This document shows positions 49,352-57,705 of a stretch of 64,000 bases of DNA, piece by piece. The stretch's first letter is position 1. Every line of letters begins with the position of its first letter. A program made the position numbers and the translations under genes. Where the stretch lies: assembly GCF_014642875.1 (NCBI RefSeq), contig NZ_BMJC01000002.1:744001-808000 (forward strand), given 5' to 3'. The notes beneath the pieces are model-generated. The model did no database searches. It was not told the DNA's origin and worked only from the letters and a program-made list of their open reading frames with translations. The stretch is from Puia dinghuensis (GTDB taxonomy: Bacteria > Bacteroidota > Bacteroidia > Chitinophagales > Chitinophagaceae).

Positions 49352-52300
49352 TTAGAAGGTTACGTTTACGCCTACTAAAACCGTACGGGTCTTCGGATAG
49401 AAGTTGTTGTAATCCACACCCGGCGCGATGCCGCCCAGGTTGACCTCGGGATCGATGCCTTTATAGCCGGTGATCACGAACAGGTTGTTCACCGAGGCAT
49501 AGGCCCTTAGCCGTTTGATATAGGGGCTTATATTCTTGAAGTTGTAGCCCAGGGTGGCGTTGTCAAACCGCAGGTAGCTGCCGCTCTCGATGAAGCGGGT
49601 AGAGTATTTGTATGAATTAATATCGGCGACGGATTCATTCTGTGCATCCACCAGGATATTGCCGTACTGGGCGGTAGCGGGCCTGAACAGATCGGCACGG
49701 GTGGCATTGAAGATCTTGTTGCCGAATGTTCCGCGCAGAAAGATATTCAAATCCCAGTCTTTGTAGTGGAAGGTGTTGGCCCAACCTGCGATGAGTCTTG
49801 GTTGTGCATCACCCGCGTAATGATAGTCTGTTCCAATGGCAGGTGAGGTGGTGAAGCCCTGGCCCGAACCGGAAAGGTATTGGGAGATGCCGCTGGCATT
49901 TTTCCCGGCATATTGCAGCGTGAAGAACTGGCCCAGCGGGTGTCCCATCTTCAGCAATTCCAGGGTGCTGCCGGACTGCCCTCCGCCTTCCGGATCGGCA
50001 GCGGCTACGGAGTCGCCACCGGAAAACAGCGGATTTTTCAAGTTGGTGATCCGGTTGGTATTATGAGCGAGGTTGAGCGTGCTCGTCCAGCTGAAGTCGC
50101 TGCTCTTTACCACGGCAGCCGTAAGGCTTAGTTCGATACCCTTGTTGTTCATGCTGCCACCATTGGCGACGATGGTACCCGTGGGCACCAGGATGGGGTC
50201 GACTTTATAGTTCCAGATCATGCCGTCGGTGTTCTTATTGTACCAGTCGATAGAACCGGTGACCCGACTATTGAGGATAGCGAAGTCGACGCCGATGTCA
50301 GTGGTAGTCGTTTTCTCCCAACGAAGGTTGGCGTTCTGCGCCTGCGTAGGTCCATAGGCTGCGACGTTAGCCCCGTTGTAATAGTAAGTACCAACGAGAC
50401 CGGAGATGGACTGGGCGGTGAGGGCGTTGAAGCCGCTGGAATTACCGGTGACCCCGTAACTCCCCCTGAGCTTCAGGTCGGCGAAGATCTGTTGATCGCG
50501 CATGAAACTCTCCTGGCTGATGCGCCAGGCGCCGCCGACGGAGGGGAACCAGCCCCAGCGGTTGTTGGCACCGAATACCGAGCTACCATCATGCCGGATG
50601 GAACCCTGAATGAGGTATTTGTCGTTGAAATTGTAGTTCAACCGGCCGAAGTCGGAGATGAGCCGGGTGTTCGAATAGATATCGGAGCCAAAGTTTATCG
50701 GCGTCCCATAGGCATAAGGGTTGGAGATGGCCAGGTTGTTGTAGCCGATATTGTTTATGGGGAAATTGTAGGTTGTGGCCTGGAAGCCGTCGCCGAGGGT
50801 ACTGCCCTGGTAGGAGTAGCCTACCACGGCATTGATGCTGTGATCGCCGAACTTCCGGTTCCAGGTGAAATAGGTCTCGAGTATCTTATTGACATTGCTA
50901 TAAGATTGCCGGGTTGCCTGACCGTTGGTGCCAAAGCTCTGCAGCTGGTGGCCGGCCAGCCCCGGATCGGGGTTGTCGTACATCCCGCTGTAGTTGTTGG
51001 TAAAATACGAATCCAGGTATTGGCCCAACAGGGTGGACTGGTTCATATACGCCAGGTTGAGGTCGTATGTAAGGCCGAAGGGTAGTTTTACCTGGGTGGT
51101 GAAATCGGCCATCAGGATGTTGGTCTTTGTATTCTTCTGGCTGTGGTTCATCATGGCCACCGGATTGTAATAGCCGGAGGTGTTGAAATTCTCGAAATAG
51201 CTGCCGTCGCTGTTCTTTACGGGAGAAACGGGCAGGTAGAGGGCGGATTGGAGCAGGACGGTATTCCGGTAAGGGATATCATCGGCGCTGCTATTGGAGT
51301 TGATGACATTGAGCCCGAATTTCACCTTGTCGTTGAGGGCATATTGTTCTACCGACAGCCGGGCGATGAGGCGCTGGAGGTCACTGTTGTTGAGGATACC
51401 TTCCTTGTTGGCGTAGTTGATGCTGGCGATGTAGCTGCCATGTTCGTTGCCACCGCTGAAGGACAGGTTGTGATTGTGGGACCAGGCCGTCCTTTCAATG
51501 GCCTTTTGCCAATCCGTATTGGCGCCCTTGTCGTCATTCGGTGAGAAGCCTTCGTTATTCTTTGTCAGGAATGCCCGTAGCTGAGTGGCATTCATTACGT
51601 TGAGCCGGCTGGACACCTGTTCGGTGCCTACATAGCCGCCATAGCTGGTCTGCAGATTGCCTGACTTGCCTTTGCGGGTGGTGACGATGATGACACCTGC
51701 GGCGGCGCGGTTACCATAGATGGCGGTGGCGGCAGCGTCTTTCAATACATCGATGGAGGCGATATCATCGGGTGCGATGAGCGAGATGTCTGCTCCCGGC
51801 ACGCCGTCGATGACATAAAAAGGCGCCTGGTTGCCGTTGAGGGTAGACGTACCACGGAGGACGACGGCCGCGGGGGCATTGGGGTCGCCGTTGGCGGTGA
51901 TGTTGAGGCCGGGGACCTTACCCTGGAGCAACTGGCCGACATCGGTGATGGCGCCTTTGTTAAGGTCTTCGTTCTTTACGGTCGTGATGGCACTGGCCAG
52001 GCTTTTGCGTCTGGCGCTGCCATAACCGATGACGGCTATTTCGTTGAGGGAGGAGTTGGTCTCGGTAAGATTGATGGCGAAGGAGGTCTGCTCCCCTACC
52101 CTTACTTCACGGGTGTCATAGCCTACATAGGAGAAGATGAGCACGTCCTGCTTGCTGACGCTGAGGGTAAATTCCCCGTTGTCATCGGTGATGGAGCCCT
52201 TCCCGGTGGCCTTGATGGTTACGGTTACTCCACTCAGCGGTTTGCCGGCGGCCGTTGTGACTTTCCCCTTTATAATGATGGGGGGTGGAGCCGGAGCCGC

Positions 52301-52699
52301 CGGCTGTACCACCTCGCGGGGGCGGATCACCACCGTCTGTTCGACGATGACGAATTCGAAGGGTTGGTTCTCGAAACATTTGGCCAGGGCTTCCTGCAAG
52401 GTAGCGTTCCGCAGGTCGAGGGTGACCTTTGCCGCCTTGTCAAGCTCCCTGGTCTTATACCAGAAGGAATAACCACTTTGTTTTTGGATCTCCCGGAAAA
52501 CCTTTGCCAGCGGAGCTTCCTTCACCGACAGGGAGATGTTTTGCGAGAATCCATTGGCGGAGACATGAATACAGGCTGCAATCATTAAAAAAGCCGTCAA
52601 TTTCATTACTAGCCAGATTTTTTTTAGGGGCCGGGGAGCATCGTTAGAGGATAAGGGTGGGGTTCCCGGTCCGATTTGGCAATAAGCAGTCGGAATCAT
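49352..52699 (-). CDS. SusC/RagA-family TonB-dependent transporter with N-terminal STN domain
   Basis: 1115 residues from 52699; an ATG at 52606 (MKLTAFLMIAACIHVSANGF) is an alternative giving 1084. An STN domain at about 55-105 (VTLDLRNATLQEALAKCFEN) is followed by a CarboxypepD_reg-like domain (142-215), plug with VLRGTSTLNGNQAPFYVIDG, and a barrel ending in VLVGVNVTF. The STN domain is the part that contacts FecR in sigma-regulated receptors, and FecR with sigma lies directly upstream. It imports the GH89 substrate or a fragment of it. Confidence 0.95.
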   Translation of the reverse strand: MIPTAYCQIGPGTPPLSSNDAPRPLKKIWLVMKLTAFLMIAACIHVSANGFSQNISLSVKEAPLAKVFREIQKQSGYSFWYKTRELDKAAKVTLDLRNATLQEALAKCFENQPFEFVIVEQTVVIRPREVVQPAAPAPPPIIIKGKVTTAAGKPLSGVTVTIKATGKGSITDDNGEFTLSVSKQDVLIFSYVGYDTREVRVGEQTSFAINLTETNSSLNEIAVIGYGSARRKSLASAITTVKNEDLNKGAITDVGQLLQGKVPGLNITANGDPNAPAAVVLRGTSTLNGNQAPFYVIDGVPGADISLIAPDDIASIDVLKDAAATAIYGNRAAAGVIIVTTRKGKSGNLQTSYGGYVGTEQVSSRLNVMNATQLRAFLTKNNEGFSPNDDKGANTDWQKAIERTAWSHNHNLSFSGGNEHGSYIASINYANKEGILNNSDLQRLIARLSVEQYALNDKVKFGLNVINSNSSADDIPYRNTVLLQSALYLPVSPVKNSDGSYFENFNTSGYYNPVAMMNHSQKNTKTNILMADFTTQVKLPFGLTYDLNLAYMNQSTLLGQYLDSYFTNNYSGMYDNPDPGLAGHQLQSFGTNGQATRQSYSNVNKILETYFTWNRKFGDHSINAVVGYSYQGSTLGDGFQATTYNFPINNIGYNNLAISNPYAYGTPINFGSDIYSNTRLISDFGRLNYNFNDKYLIQGSIRHDGSSVFGANNRWGWFPSVGGAWRISQESFMRDQQIFADLKLRGSYGVTGNSSGFNALTAQSISGLVGTYYYNGANVAAYGPTQAQNANLRWEKTTTTDIGVDFAILNSRVTGSIDWYNKNTDGMIWNYKVDPILVPTGTIVANGGSMNNKGIELSLTAAVVKSSDFSWTSTLNLAHNTNRITNLKNPLFSGGDSVAAADPEGGGQSGSTLELLKMGHPLGQFFTLQYAGKNASGISQYLSGSGQGFTTSPAIGTDYHYAGDAQPRLIAGWANTFHYKDWDLNIFLRGTFGNKIFNATRADLFRPATAQYGNILVDAQNESVADINSYKYSTRFIESGSYLRFDNATLGYNFKNISPYIKRLRAYASVNNLFVITGYKGIDPEVNLGGIAPGVDYNNFYPKTRTVLVGVNVTF

Positions 52700-52771
52700 A
52701 ATTTTGATTGGTTTGAGTTAACAATAAACAGTTGCGCTAAAAATTGTTTACAACAGCTGACTCAGCCTCCG

Positions 52772-52802
52772 CCGGGGACGCCTCCAACGTTCCCGGTTTT
52801 TT
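52772..52802 (+). terminator. Hairpin with T-run facing the plus strand between fecR-type and susC-type genes
   Basis: A 9-bp stem (CCGGGGACG / CGTTCCCGG, one G-T pair), 7-base loop and six T on the plus strand. Both flanking genes are on the minus strand, so it cannot terminate them. It may stop antisense transcription, or fold in the susC-type leader. Confidence 0.5.
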
Positions 52803-52834
52803 GCTTTTATCAGCAGTATCTTCTTTGGTGTGTG

Positions 52835-54070
52835 TTATTTCACGATGATCTTGTTATTCGAGATCGTCACTTGTACATCACTTAATTTAAGAATTTTCAA
52901 TACCCCCGAAAGACTGGTGTTCCGGGATACGCGGCCGGTGAACCGGTCTGTAGGGACAGGGCCTTCGTACACTACATCGACGTCATACCACCTGGCTATC
53001 TGCCGCATGATGACAGGCAGCTCTTCATCGCCGAATTCGAATACACCATCTTTCCAGGCTGCGGCTTTCTCGACGTCGGCGCCGGGTATCGAGCGGATGG
53101 CGCCATCCTTCGACAATTGGGCCTCCATTCCGGGCTGCAGCAGGGCGGTATTCTTCCCTTTGCTGACCTTCACTGCCCCCTCGAGAAGGGATGTTCGAAC
53201 CGCAGTCTCATCGGAATAGGCATTGATATTAAAATGCGTACCTAATACATCTATGACCATCGGATTGGCGTCACCCAGTTGGTTGGCGCTGAGCACCCGG
53301 AATGGCATGGCTGCATTCTTCGCTATTTCGAAATAGGCTTCGCCGGTGATTTCTACTTCGCGGGTTGCCCCCGGAGTCTTATTAAAGGCGGTGGGATAGC
53401 GGATGGAAGATGCGGCGTTGAGCCAGACTTTGCTGCCATCGGGGAGGACCAGCCGGTATTGGCCACCCCGGGGCGTGGAAAGGATATTGTAAGCAACGGT
53501 ATTGGACTCTTTTTGGTTGCTTTGACCATTACCGGCAAGCATTTTATATTGTAAGGCGCCGTCCGCCGACTTCACCACCTGCGTGTTACCCTGTTTCGCC
53601 AGGTTGCCGTTGTGGGCGTTGTCCAGCGTGATGGTCGAGCCATTGGCGAGGGTAAGGATGGCTTTGTTGCTGCCGGGCAGAACATCTGTAGGAGCAGTTG
53701 AAGCCGGCTTTTGAAGGGCGATAGGCGCTTGCAAGGGAGATTTCCGGGTAAGGAGCATGGGAATCAGCAAAGCCATAACGATCACGGCTGCTGCGGCAGA
53801 TAGTTTCCAGCCGCCTATGCGGCGGAGCAAACCTTTTTCCCTTTGGACGGGGGGAGATCCGTCTCCCGAGATGCGCTGCCGGATGGTGGCCAGCATGCCG
53901 GTTTCCAGCTCCTTTATGACAGGTTCGAATTCGGGGGTCAACAACAGCTCCTGATCGTCGAATCGTTGATACCAGTCAATGAATTCCTGTTTTTCTGTTT
54001 CTGTAATGGAGCCCTTGATCCATTTATCTGCCAGCTCGAGTACCCGTTTGGAATAAGGTAAATCGGTCAT
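52835..54070 (-). CDS. FecR-family anti-sigma factor
   Basis: 411 residues. The N-terminal cytoplasmic anti-sigma region (about 1-85) is followed by one membrane helix at about 88-107 (AAAAVIVMALLIPMLL). The periplasmic FecR domain has TPRGGQYRLVLPDGSKVWLN and EVEITGEAYFEI, and a C-terminal DUF4974-like part (ITISNNKIIVK-type end). It receives a signal from the STN domain of the SusC-type receptor and releases the sigma factor encoded upstream, from which it is separated by 75 bases. Confidence 0.95.
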   Translation of the reverse strand: MTDLPYSKRVLELADKWIKGSITETEKQEFIDWYQRFDDQELLLTPEFEPVIKELETGMLATIRQRISGDGSPPVQREKGLLRRIGGWKLSAAAAVIVMALLIPMLLTRKSPLQAPIALQKPASTAPTDVLPGSNKAILTLANGSTITLDNAHNGNLAKQGNTQVVKSADGALQYKMLAGNGQSNQKESNTVAYNILSTPRGGQYRLVLPDGSKVWLNAASSIRYPTAFNKTPGATREVEITGEAYFEIAKNAAMPFRVLSANQLGDANPMVIDVLGTHFNINAYSDETAVRTSLLEGAVKVSKGKNTALLQPGMEAQLSKDGAIRSIPGADVEKAAAWKDGVFEFGDEELPVIMRQIARWYDVDVVYEGPVPTDRFTGRVSRNTSLSGVLKILKLSDVQVTISNNKIIVK

Positions 54071-54145
54071 AGAGGCTATTTTAACGTATAGCCAATCGAA
54101 AAAGGCCGTTCCCTTAGTCGGTGTTAAAAAATAATTAAAAGATCT

Positions 54146-54703
54146 TTAAAATAAAAAGAAGAAGAGATGGCTGAGACCGGTGCGTAATTTCCGGAGGGCA
54201 TTGGCCAGATGGGCTTCCACCGTCTTTTCGGCAATGCCCAATTCCGAGGCGATCATTTTTTGTGAATAGCCTTTGTCGCGGCTAAGCTGGAAGACGATGC
54301 GGCATTTTTCCGGCAGGGCTCTGACCAGGGTGGCTAGCTGATCTTGCAGCTCATGGAATTGGAGTTGATCATCCGTATTTTCAGTAGCCTCGTTCCAATT
54401 TTGGGAAAGCCGGTTCTGGAGGCGCTGTTGCCGGTCCTTACGCGCCAGCCGGTTGATCACCTCGTATTTTGCGGCGGCCGAGAGGTAGGTGTTGAGCGAA
54501 TAATCGAGTTGGAGGGAATGCCGCTTATTCCACAAATGACAGAAGATATCCTGGACAATCTCACGGGCTTCCTCGGTATTTCCCAGGCGGTGCATAACAA
54601 CGACGAACAGCTTCCGCCAATACCGTTGATAAATTTCGGTAAAGGCGGCTTCATCGTCGCTTTTTAGCAAGAGCAGCAGTTGATTGTCCTGGTTTGTTAT
54701 CAT
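54146..54703 (-). CDS. ECF RNA polymerase sigma factor (FecI-like, Bacteroidota type)
   Basis: 185 residues. Sigma region 2 spans about 15-85 (YQRYWRKLFVVVMHRLGNTE, EIVQDIFCHLWNK) and region 4 about 120-175 (RIVFQLSRDKGYSQKMIASE, LGIAEKTVEAHLANALRKLR). It probably directs transcription of the SusC/SusD/GH89 genes after release by FecR. A near-consensus -7 box (TATCTTTA) is about 18 bases upstream, giving it a housekeeping promoter separate from the CDGSH gene. Confidence 0.95.
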   Translation of the reverse strand: MITNQDNQLLLLLKSDDEAAFTEIYQRYWRKLFVVVMHRLGNTEEAREIVQDIFCHLWNKRHSLQLDYSLNTYLSAAAKYEVINRLARKDRQQRLQNRLSQNWNEATENTDDQLQFHELQDQLATLVRALPEKCRIVFQLSRDKGYSQKMIASELGIAEKTVEAHLANALRKLRTGLSHLFFFLF

Positions 54704-54741
54704 CAGGCAAGACGTTCCCCATAAAGATATAAAAAAATATA

Positions 54742-54975
54742 TTATTTTTTTGGTTCGGCCTTGGGCGGAAGATCAAAGGCGGTGGCGTCGTGTTCGAAAT
54801 GACCTTTGTGGGAGCCGTCGCAAAAGGGTTTGTTTTGCGAGCGGCCGCAGCGGCAGATGCTGACGATCTCGCGGCCACCCAGGCCATAAGGTGTTCCATT
54901 GCGGTCGATGATCTCGAAATCTCCTTCCAGTTTGATTGAGCCGTTGCTGTTGACAGTGATCTTTGTGGTGGCCAT
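54742..54975 (-). CDS. CDGSH iron-sulfur domain protein
   Basis: 77 residues with one CDGSH motif, CRCGRSQNKPFCDGSHKGH. This gives the 3-Cys-1-His ligands for a redox-active 2Fe-2S cluster. It is cytoplasmic and similar to small bacterial mitoNEET-like proteins. The role is unknown; electron transfer or cluster transfer is likely. It has its own perfect -7 box. Confidence 0.94.
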   Translation of the reverse strand: MATTKITVNSNGSIKLEGDFEIIDRNGTPYGLGGREIVSICRCGRSQNKPFCDGSHKGHFEHDATAFDLPPKAEPKK

Positions 54976-55004
54976 ATGCTTTTGATCCGATTTTGGTTTG
55001 GGGC

Positions 55005-55012
55005 CAAAAATA
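55005..55012 (-). promoter_or_regulatory. Bacteroidota -7 box (TATTTTTG) for the CDGSH gene
   Basis: Perfect TAnnTTTG on the minus strand, 29 bases before the start at 54975. An inverted repeat lies about 20 bases further upstream. Confidence 0.55.
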
Positions 55013-55032
55013 GGGGAATTAATAATTCGGTG

Positions 55033-55051
55033 AACCGGATTCCATCCGGTT
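55033..55051. promoter_or_regulatory. Perfect inverted repeat in the CDGSH / LytS divergent region
   Basis: AACCGGAT-tcc-ATCCGGTT, 8-base arms with a 3-base spacer. Its position, upstream of the -7 box, fits a regulator site; a short hairpin in a transcript is the alternative. Confidence 0.45.
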
Positions 55052-55144
55052 TAGCGATATTCATCGAACGTATACCCAAATTAGTCGAAATCTTTTTATT
55101 ACGCTGGCCGGAGATACTAGTTTTAGGTAAATCTCTACACCCCC

Positions 55145-56296
55145 ATGGAATACGATAACGACCGGCTTCGAAAGCGCCGCCCCCGCCTCGAAACCTTTTA
55201 CTGGGTGATGCTGATCTTGCTGCAACCGGTGACGGCTGCGGTGACGATGTGGAGTTCGTATCATTGGACCTGGCCCTTCCTGCTGTTGGCCAGCCTGCTG
55301 GTCTTCCCCGGCTATGTCATGTATTCCCGCATCATGGGACCGGCTTTGGCCATCAAAGGAAGATGGTGGTTTCCTATCCTGCTTTCCCTTTTTTCCTTTC
55401 TCGTCATCCAGGCCTTTCTTTGGTGTGTGTACGCCTTGTATACAAAAATGATCACAACGCCCTTCAAGGACTACTTTATGCAAACACCGGCACATATGGT
55501 CCGGGAGGGCTGGTGGGGCGCCGTCAACATGGCTTTTTCGATAGTCGTATTCTATGTCCGCAAAGGGGATGACGAGAAAGACCTGCTGGATGCCATGCAA
55601 AAGGACAATACCTTTTTCAAGCTGCGCTATCTCCGGGCGCAGTTGAACCCGCATTTCCTGTTCAATACCCTCAACAGCATCTATTCCCTGAGTCTGCAGC
55701 GATCGGAGCGTACTGCCGACATTGTAGTGCGGCTGGCCGATATTATGCGTTATCTCATCTATGAATGTAATGAAGAAAAGATCCCCCTCGACAAAGAGAT
55801 CGAATTTATCCGCAATTATATCGAGATAGAAAAACTGCGCCATAAGGCCGACATCCGCTTTACGGTGGAGGGGATCAGCACGGGGTTGATGATCGAACCC
55901 TTCCTGTTCATCTCTTTTATCGAGAACGGGTTTAAACATGCCATGGACCATACTTCTGGCGAGCCCTTCATTTATATCACGTTGAAGGTGGGCAACGGTC
56001 AGTTGGTGCTCAATGTCATCAACAGCACGAATGCCGACCTGGAAGTTCAGGCCAAAAAGATGAATGGAATGGGCATCACTCATAGCCGGAGCCTGCTCGA
56101 ACTGCTCTACCCTGCCTCGTACGATCTGGACATCATCCAGACGGAAAAGGACGAAAGCCGTACCAGTGCGTTGCGGATTCGCAATGCCCGGGAAAGACTG
56201 GAAAACCTCTACCCGGATTCGCATACCTTAGATGTCATTCTAAATAAGAGTACTTTTACGGTCTCGTTAATCCTAAAAACTTATCCCGCTTGCTAA
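55145..56296 (+). CDS. LytS-type sensor histidine kinase
   Basis: 383 residues. Four hydrophobic segments lie at about 18-137, then the His_kinase motif YLRAQLNPHFLFNTLNSI (H170) and an ATPase region with IENGFKHAMDH. No periplasmic domain of note. It overlaps the following regulator by 7 bases. A near-consensus -7 box (TAGTTTTA) is about 20 bases before the ATG. Confidence 0.94.
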   Translation: MEYDNDRLRKRRPRLETFYWVMLILLQPVTAAVTMWSSYHWTWPFLLLASLLVFPGYVMYSRIMGPALAIKGRWWFPILLSLFSFLVIQAFLWCVYALYTKMITTPFKDYFMQTPAHMVREGWWGAVNMAFSIVVFYVRKGDDEKDLLDAMQKDNTFFKLRYLRAQLNPHFLFNTLNSIYSLSLQRSERTADIVVRLADIMRYLIYECNEEKIPLDKEIEFIRNYIEIEKLRHKADIRFTVEGISTGLMIEPFLFISFIENGFKHAMDHTSGEPFIYITLKVGNGQLVLNVINSTNADLEVQAKKMNGMGITHSRSLLELLYPASYDLDIIQTEKDESRTSALRIRNARERLENLYPDSHTLDVILNKSTFTVSLILKTYPAC

Positions 56297-56976
56297 AATG
56301 CATCATCGTAGAAGATGAGATACTGGCCCAGGATGTCATCAAAAGCCATTTGGCGCGTATTGACCAAATGGAGCTCGTAGGAGTGTTCCGGACGGGGCCG
56401 GAGGCGATGGCGGCGCTGGAGATGCAGGAAGTGGATGTCATTTTCCTGGACATCCGGCTGCCGGGGATGAGTGGACTGCATTTCCTTCGCAGCCTGGCCG
56501 ATCCGCCGCTGGTGGTGCTTACCACCGCCTATGCGGAGTATGCGCTGGAGAGCTATGAGTTCAACGTCATCGATTATCTGCTGAAGCCTATTTCTTTTGA
56601 GCGGTTTTCAAAGGCGGTGAATAAGTTGCTGGATGGGCGGTTGTACGCCCTGCCTGGGGCGGCGGGGGATCATATTTTTATCAAATCGAACAGCAAGTTC
56701 TTCCGGGTGAATTATTCCGAAATTCTTTATGTAGAAGGGATGAAGGATTACCTCAAGATCCATACGCCCGACTATACGCTGGTGACACACCAGACGATGA
56801 ATGAGCTGGAAAAGCAGTTGCCTCCGCGGTTGTTTATCCGGGTGCACCGAAGTTACCTGGTGGCCGTGGGGCATATCCGGGCTATTTATGGGAATTCGAT
56901 CGAGTTGGGGAAGGTGACGATACCCATAGGGGTGAATTATAAGGAGGGAGTGATGGGGTTGATCGGGCGGAAATAA
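56290..56976 (+). CDS. LytTR-family response regulator (TTG start)
   Basis: 228 residues read from a TTG at 56290 (LKCIIVEDEILAQDVIKSH after the initiator). No in-frame ATG exists near the family's normal N-terminus, and the nearby ATG at 56298 is out of frame. Receiver phospho-acceptor D54 (VIFLDIRLPGMSG), K near 99 (YLLKPISFERF), then LytTR at about 125-225 (ILYVEGMKDYLKIH, IRVHRSYLVAV). The 7-base overlap with the kinase implies coupled translation. Confidence 0.93.
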   Translation: MLKCIIVEDEILAQDVIKSHLARIDQMELVGVFRTGPEAMAALEMQEVDVIFLDIRLPGMSGLHFLRSLADPPLVVLTTAYAEYALESYEFNVIDYLLKPISFERFSKAVNKLLDGRLYALPGAAGDHIFIKSNSKFFRVNYSEILYVEGMKDYLKIHTPDYTLVTHQTMNELEKQLPPRLFIRVHRSYLVAVGHIRAIYGNSIELGKVTIPIGVNYKEGVMGLIGRK

Positions 56977-57000
56977 GTATTTTTACGGAAAGGCGTGGAT

Positions 57001-57456
57001 ATGTTACCGGAGGGATATGAGTATCGGAGAGGACGAGGGTTCAGGCAGTATGAATTCTATAGCGAAGGACCAAGGGGCAGAATTCTAAAAATTATCATGT
57101 ACAGTTATCTTGGCACAGACAACGGCTGGAATTATTATAATCTTGGCTTTGGCGACTTTGATCCCCTGGAGAAAAAGATCAGCGACCTTACTGTGAGCAA
57201 TAACCTCGATCGGGATAAAATCCTGGCAACCGTAGCAGCCACGGCCTTGGAATTTTCAAAGTGGCATCCAAGTTGCAAGATTGTCATAAAGGGAAGTACA
57301 CCGGCAAGGACCAGGTTATATCAGATGAAAATCTGTTCACACTATTCTAATATCATAGAACTATTTGATATCCAAGGATTAACAAAAGAGGGAGAATTAG
57401 TTCCGTTTAGAGAAGGAGAGAATTTTGATGGTTTTATTATTGAAAGAAAATCGTAA
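57001..57456 (+). CDS. DUF6934 family protein
   Basis: 151 residues from the ATG at 57001; a GTG at 56995 is possible. It shows the DUF6934 pattern: YEFYSEGPRGRILKIIMYS early, then DRDKILATVAATALEFSKWH and IVIKGSTPARTRLYQMKICS. The fold and activity are unknown. The gene is AT-richer than its surroundings and is followed 8 bases on by a 49-residue basic gene, an arrangement reminiscent of toxin-antitoxin pairs. Confidence 0.82.
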   Translation: MLPEGYEYRRGRGFRQYEFYSEGPRGRILKIIMYSYLGTDNGWNYYNLGFGDFDPLEKKISDLTVSNNLDRDKILATVAATALEFSKWHPSCKIVIKGSTPARTRLYQMKICSHYSNIIELFDIQGLTKEGELVPFREGENFDGFIIERKS

Positions 57457-57464
57457 ATTTATGT

Positions 57465-57614
57465 ATGCAAGTGATAGAAAGAAATAAAAAGGCTAGCAAA
57501 GTTAAGAAGGCTAAGAATAGGCGGCTACCTGATCTTAGCAAGGATCTTTTTTTTGTGAAAAAAGCAGAGAGCTCGAAGCAACTGTTACAAAAGGCGGGTA
57601 TCATACGACCTTGA
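57465..57614 (+). CDS. 49-residue basic partner of the DUF6934 gene
   Basis: 49 residues, MQVIERNKKASKVKKAKNRR at the start, then LPDLSKDLFFVKKAESSK and a C-terminal KAGIIRP. The first half is lysine-rich and may bind nucleic acid; the second half is a likely amphipathic helix. It starts 8 bases after the DUF6934 stop, and a strong terminator follows 26 bases after its own stop, so the two genes form one transcript. No family is firmly recognised. Confidence 0.65.
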   Translation: MQVIERNKKASKVKKAKNRRLPDLSKDLFFVKKAESSKQLLQKAGIIRP

Positions 57615-57639
57615 AAATCTACTTTCTTTTTTTATAGCT

Positions 57640-57669
57640 GCCCCCGCACTTGGTGCGGGGGCTTTTTTT
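57640..57669 (+). terminator. Strong intrinsic terminator after the DUF6934 pair
   Basis: GCCCCCGCAC-ttg-GTGCGGGGGC, a perfect 10-bp stem, followed by seven T. It resembles the terminator at 3496. Confidence 0.9.
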
Positions 57670-57705
57670 GCTATTTTCAAGATCGTAATCAAACCTATAT
57701 CGCTT

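Noticed and set aside
54651-55079. 142-codon minus-strand frame overlapping the CDGSH gene
   Set aside because: It is an out-of-frame reading of the CDGSH gene and its flanks with low-complexity translation.
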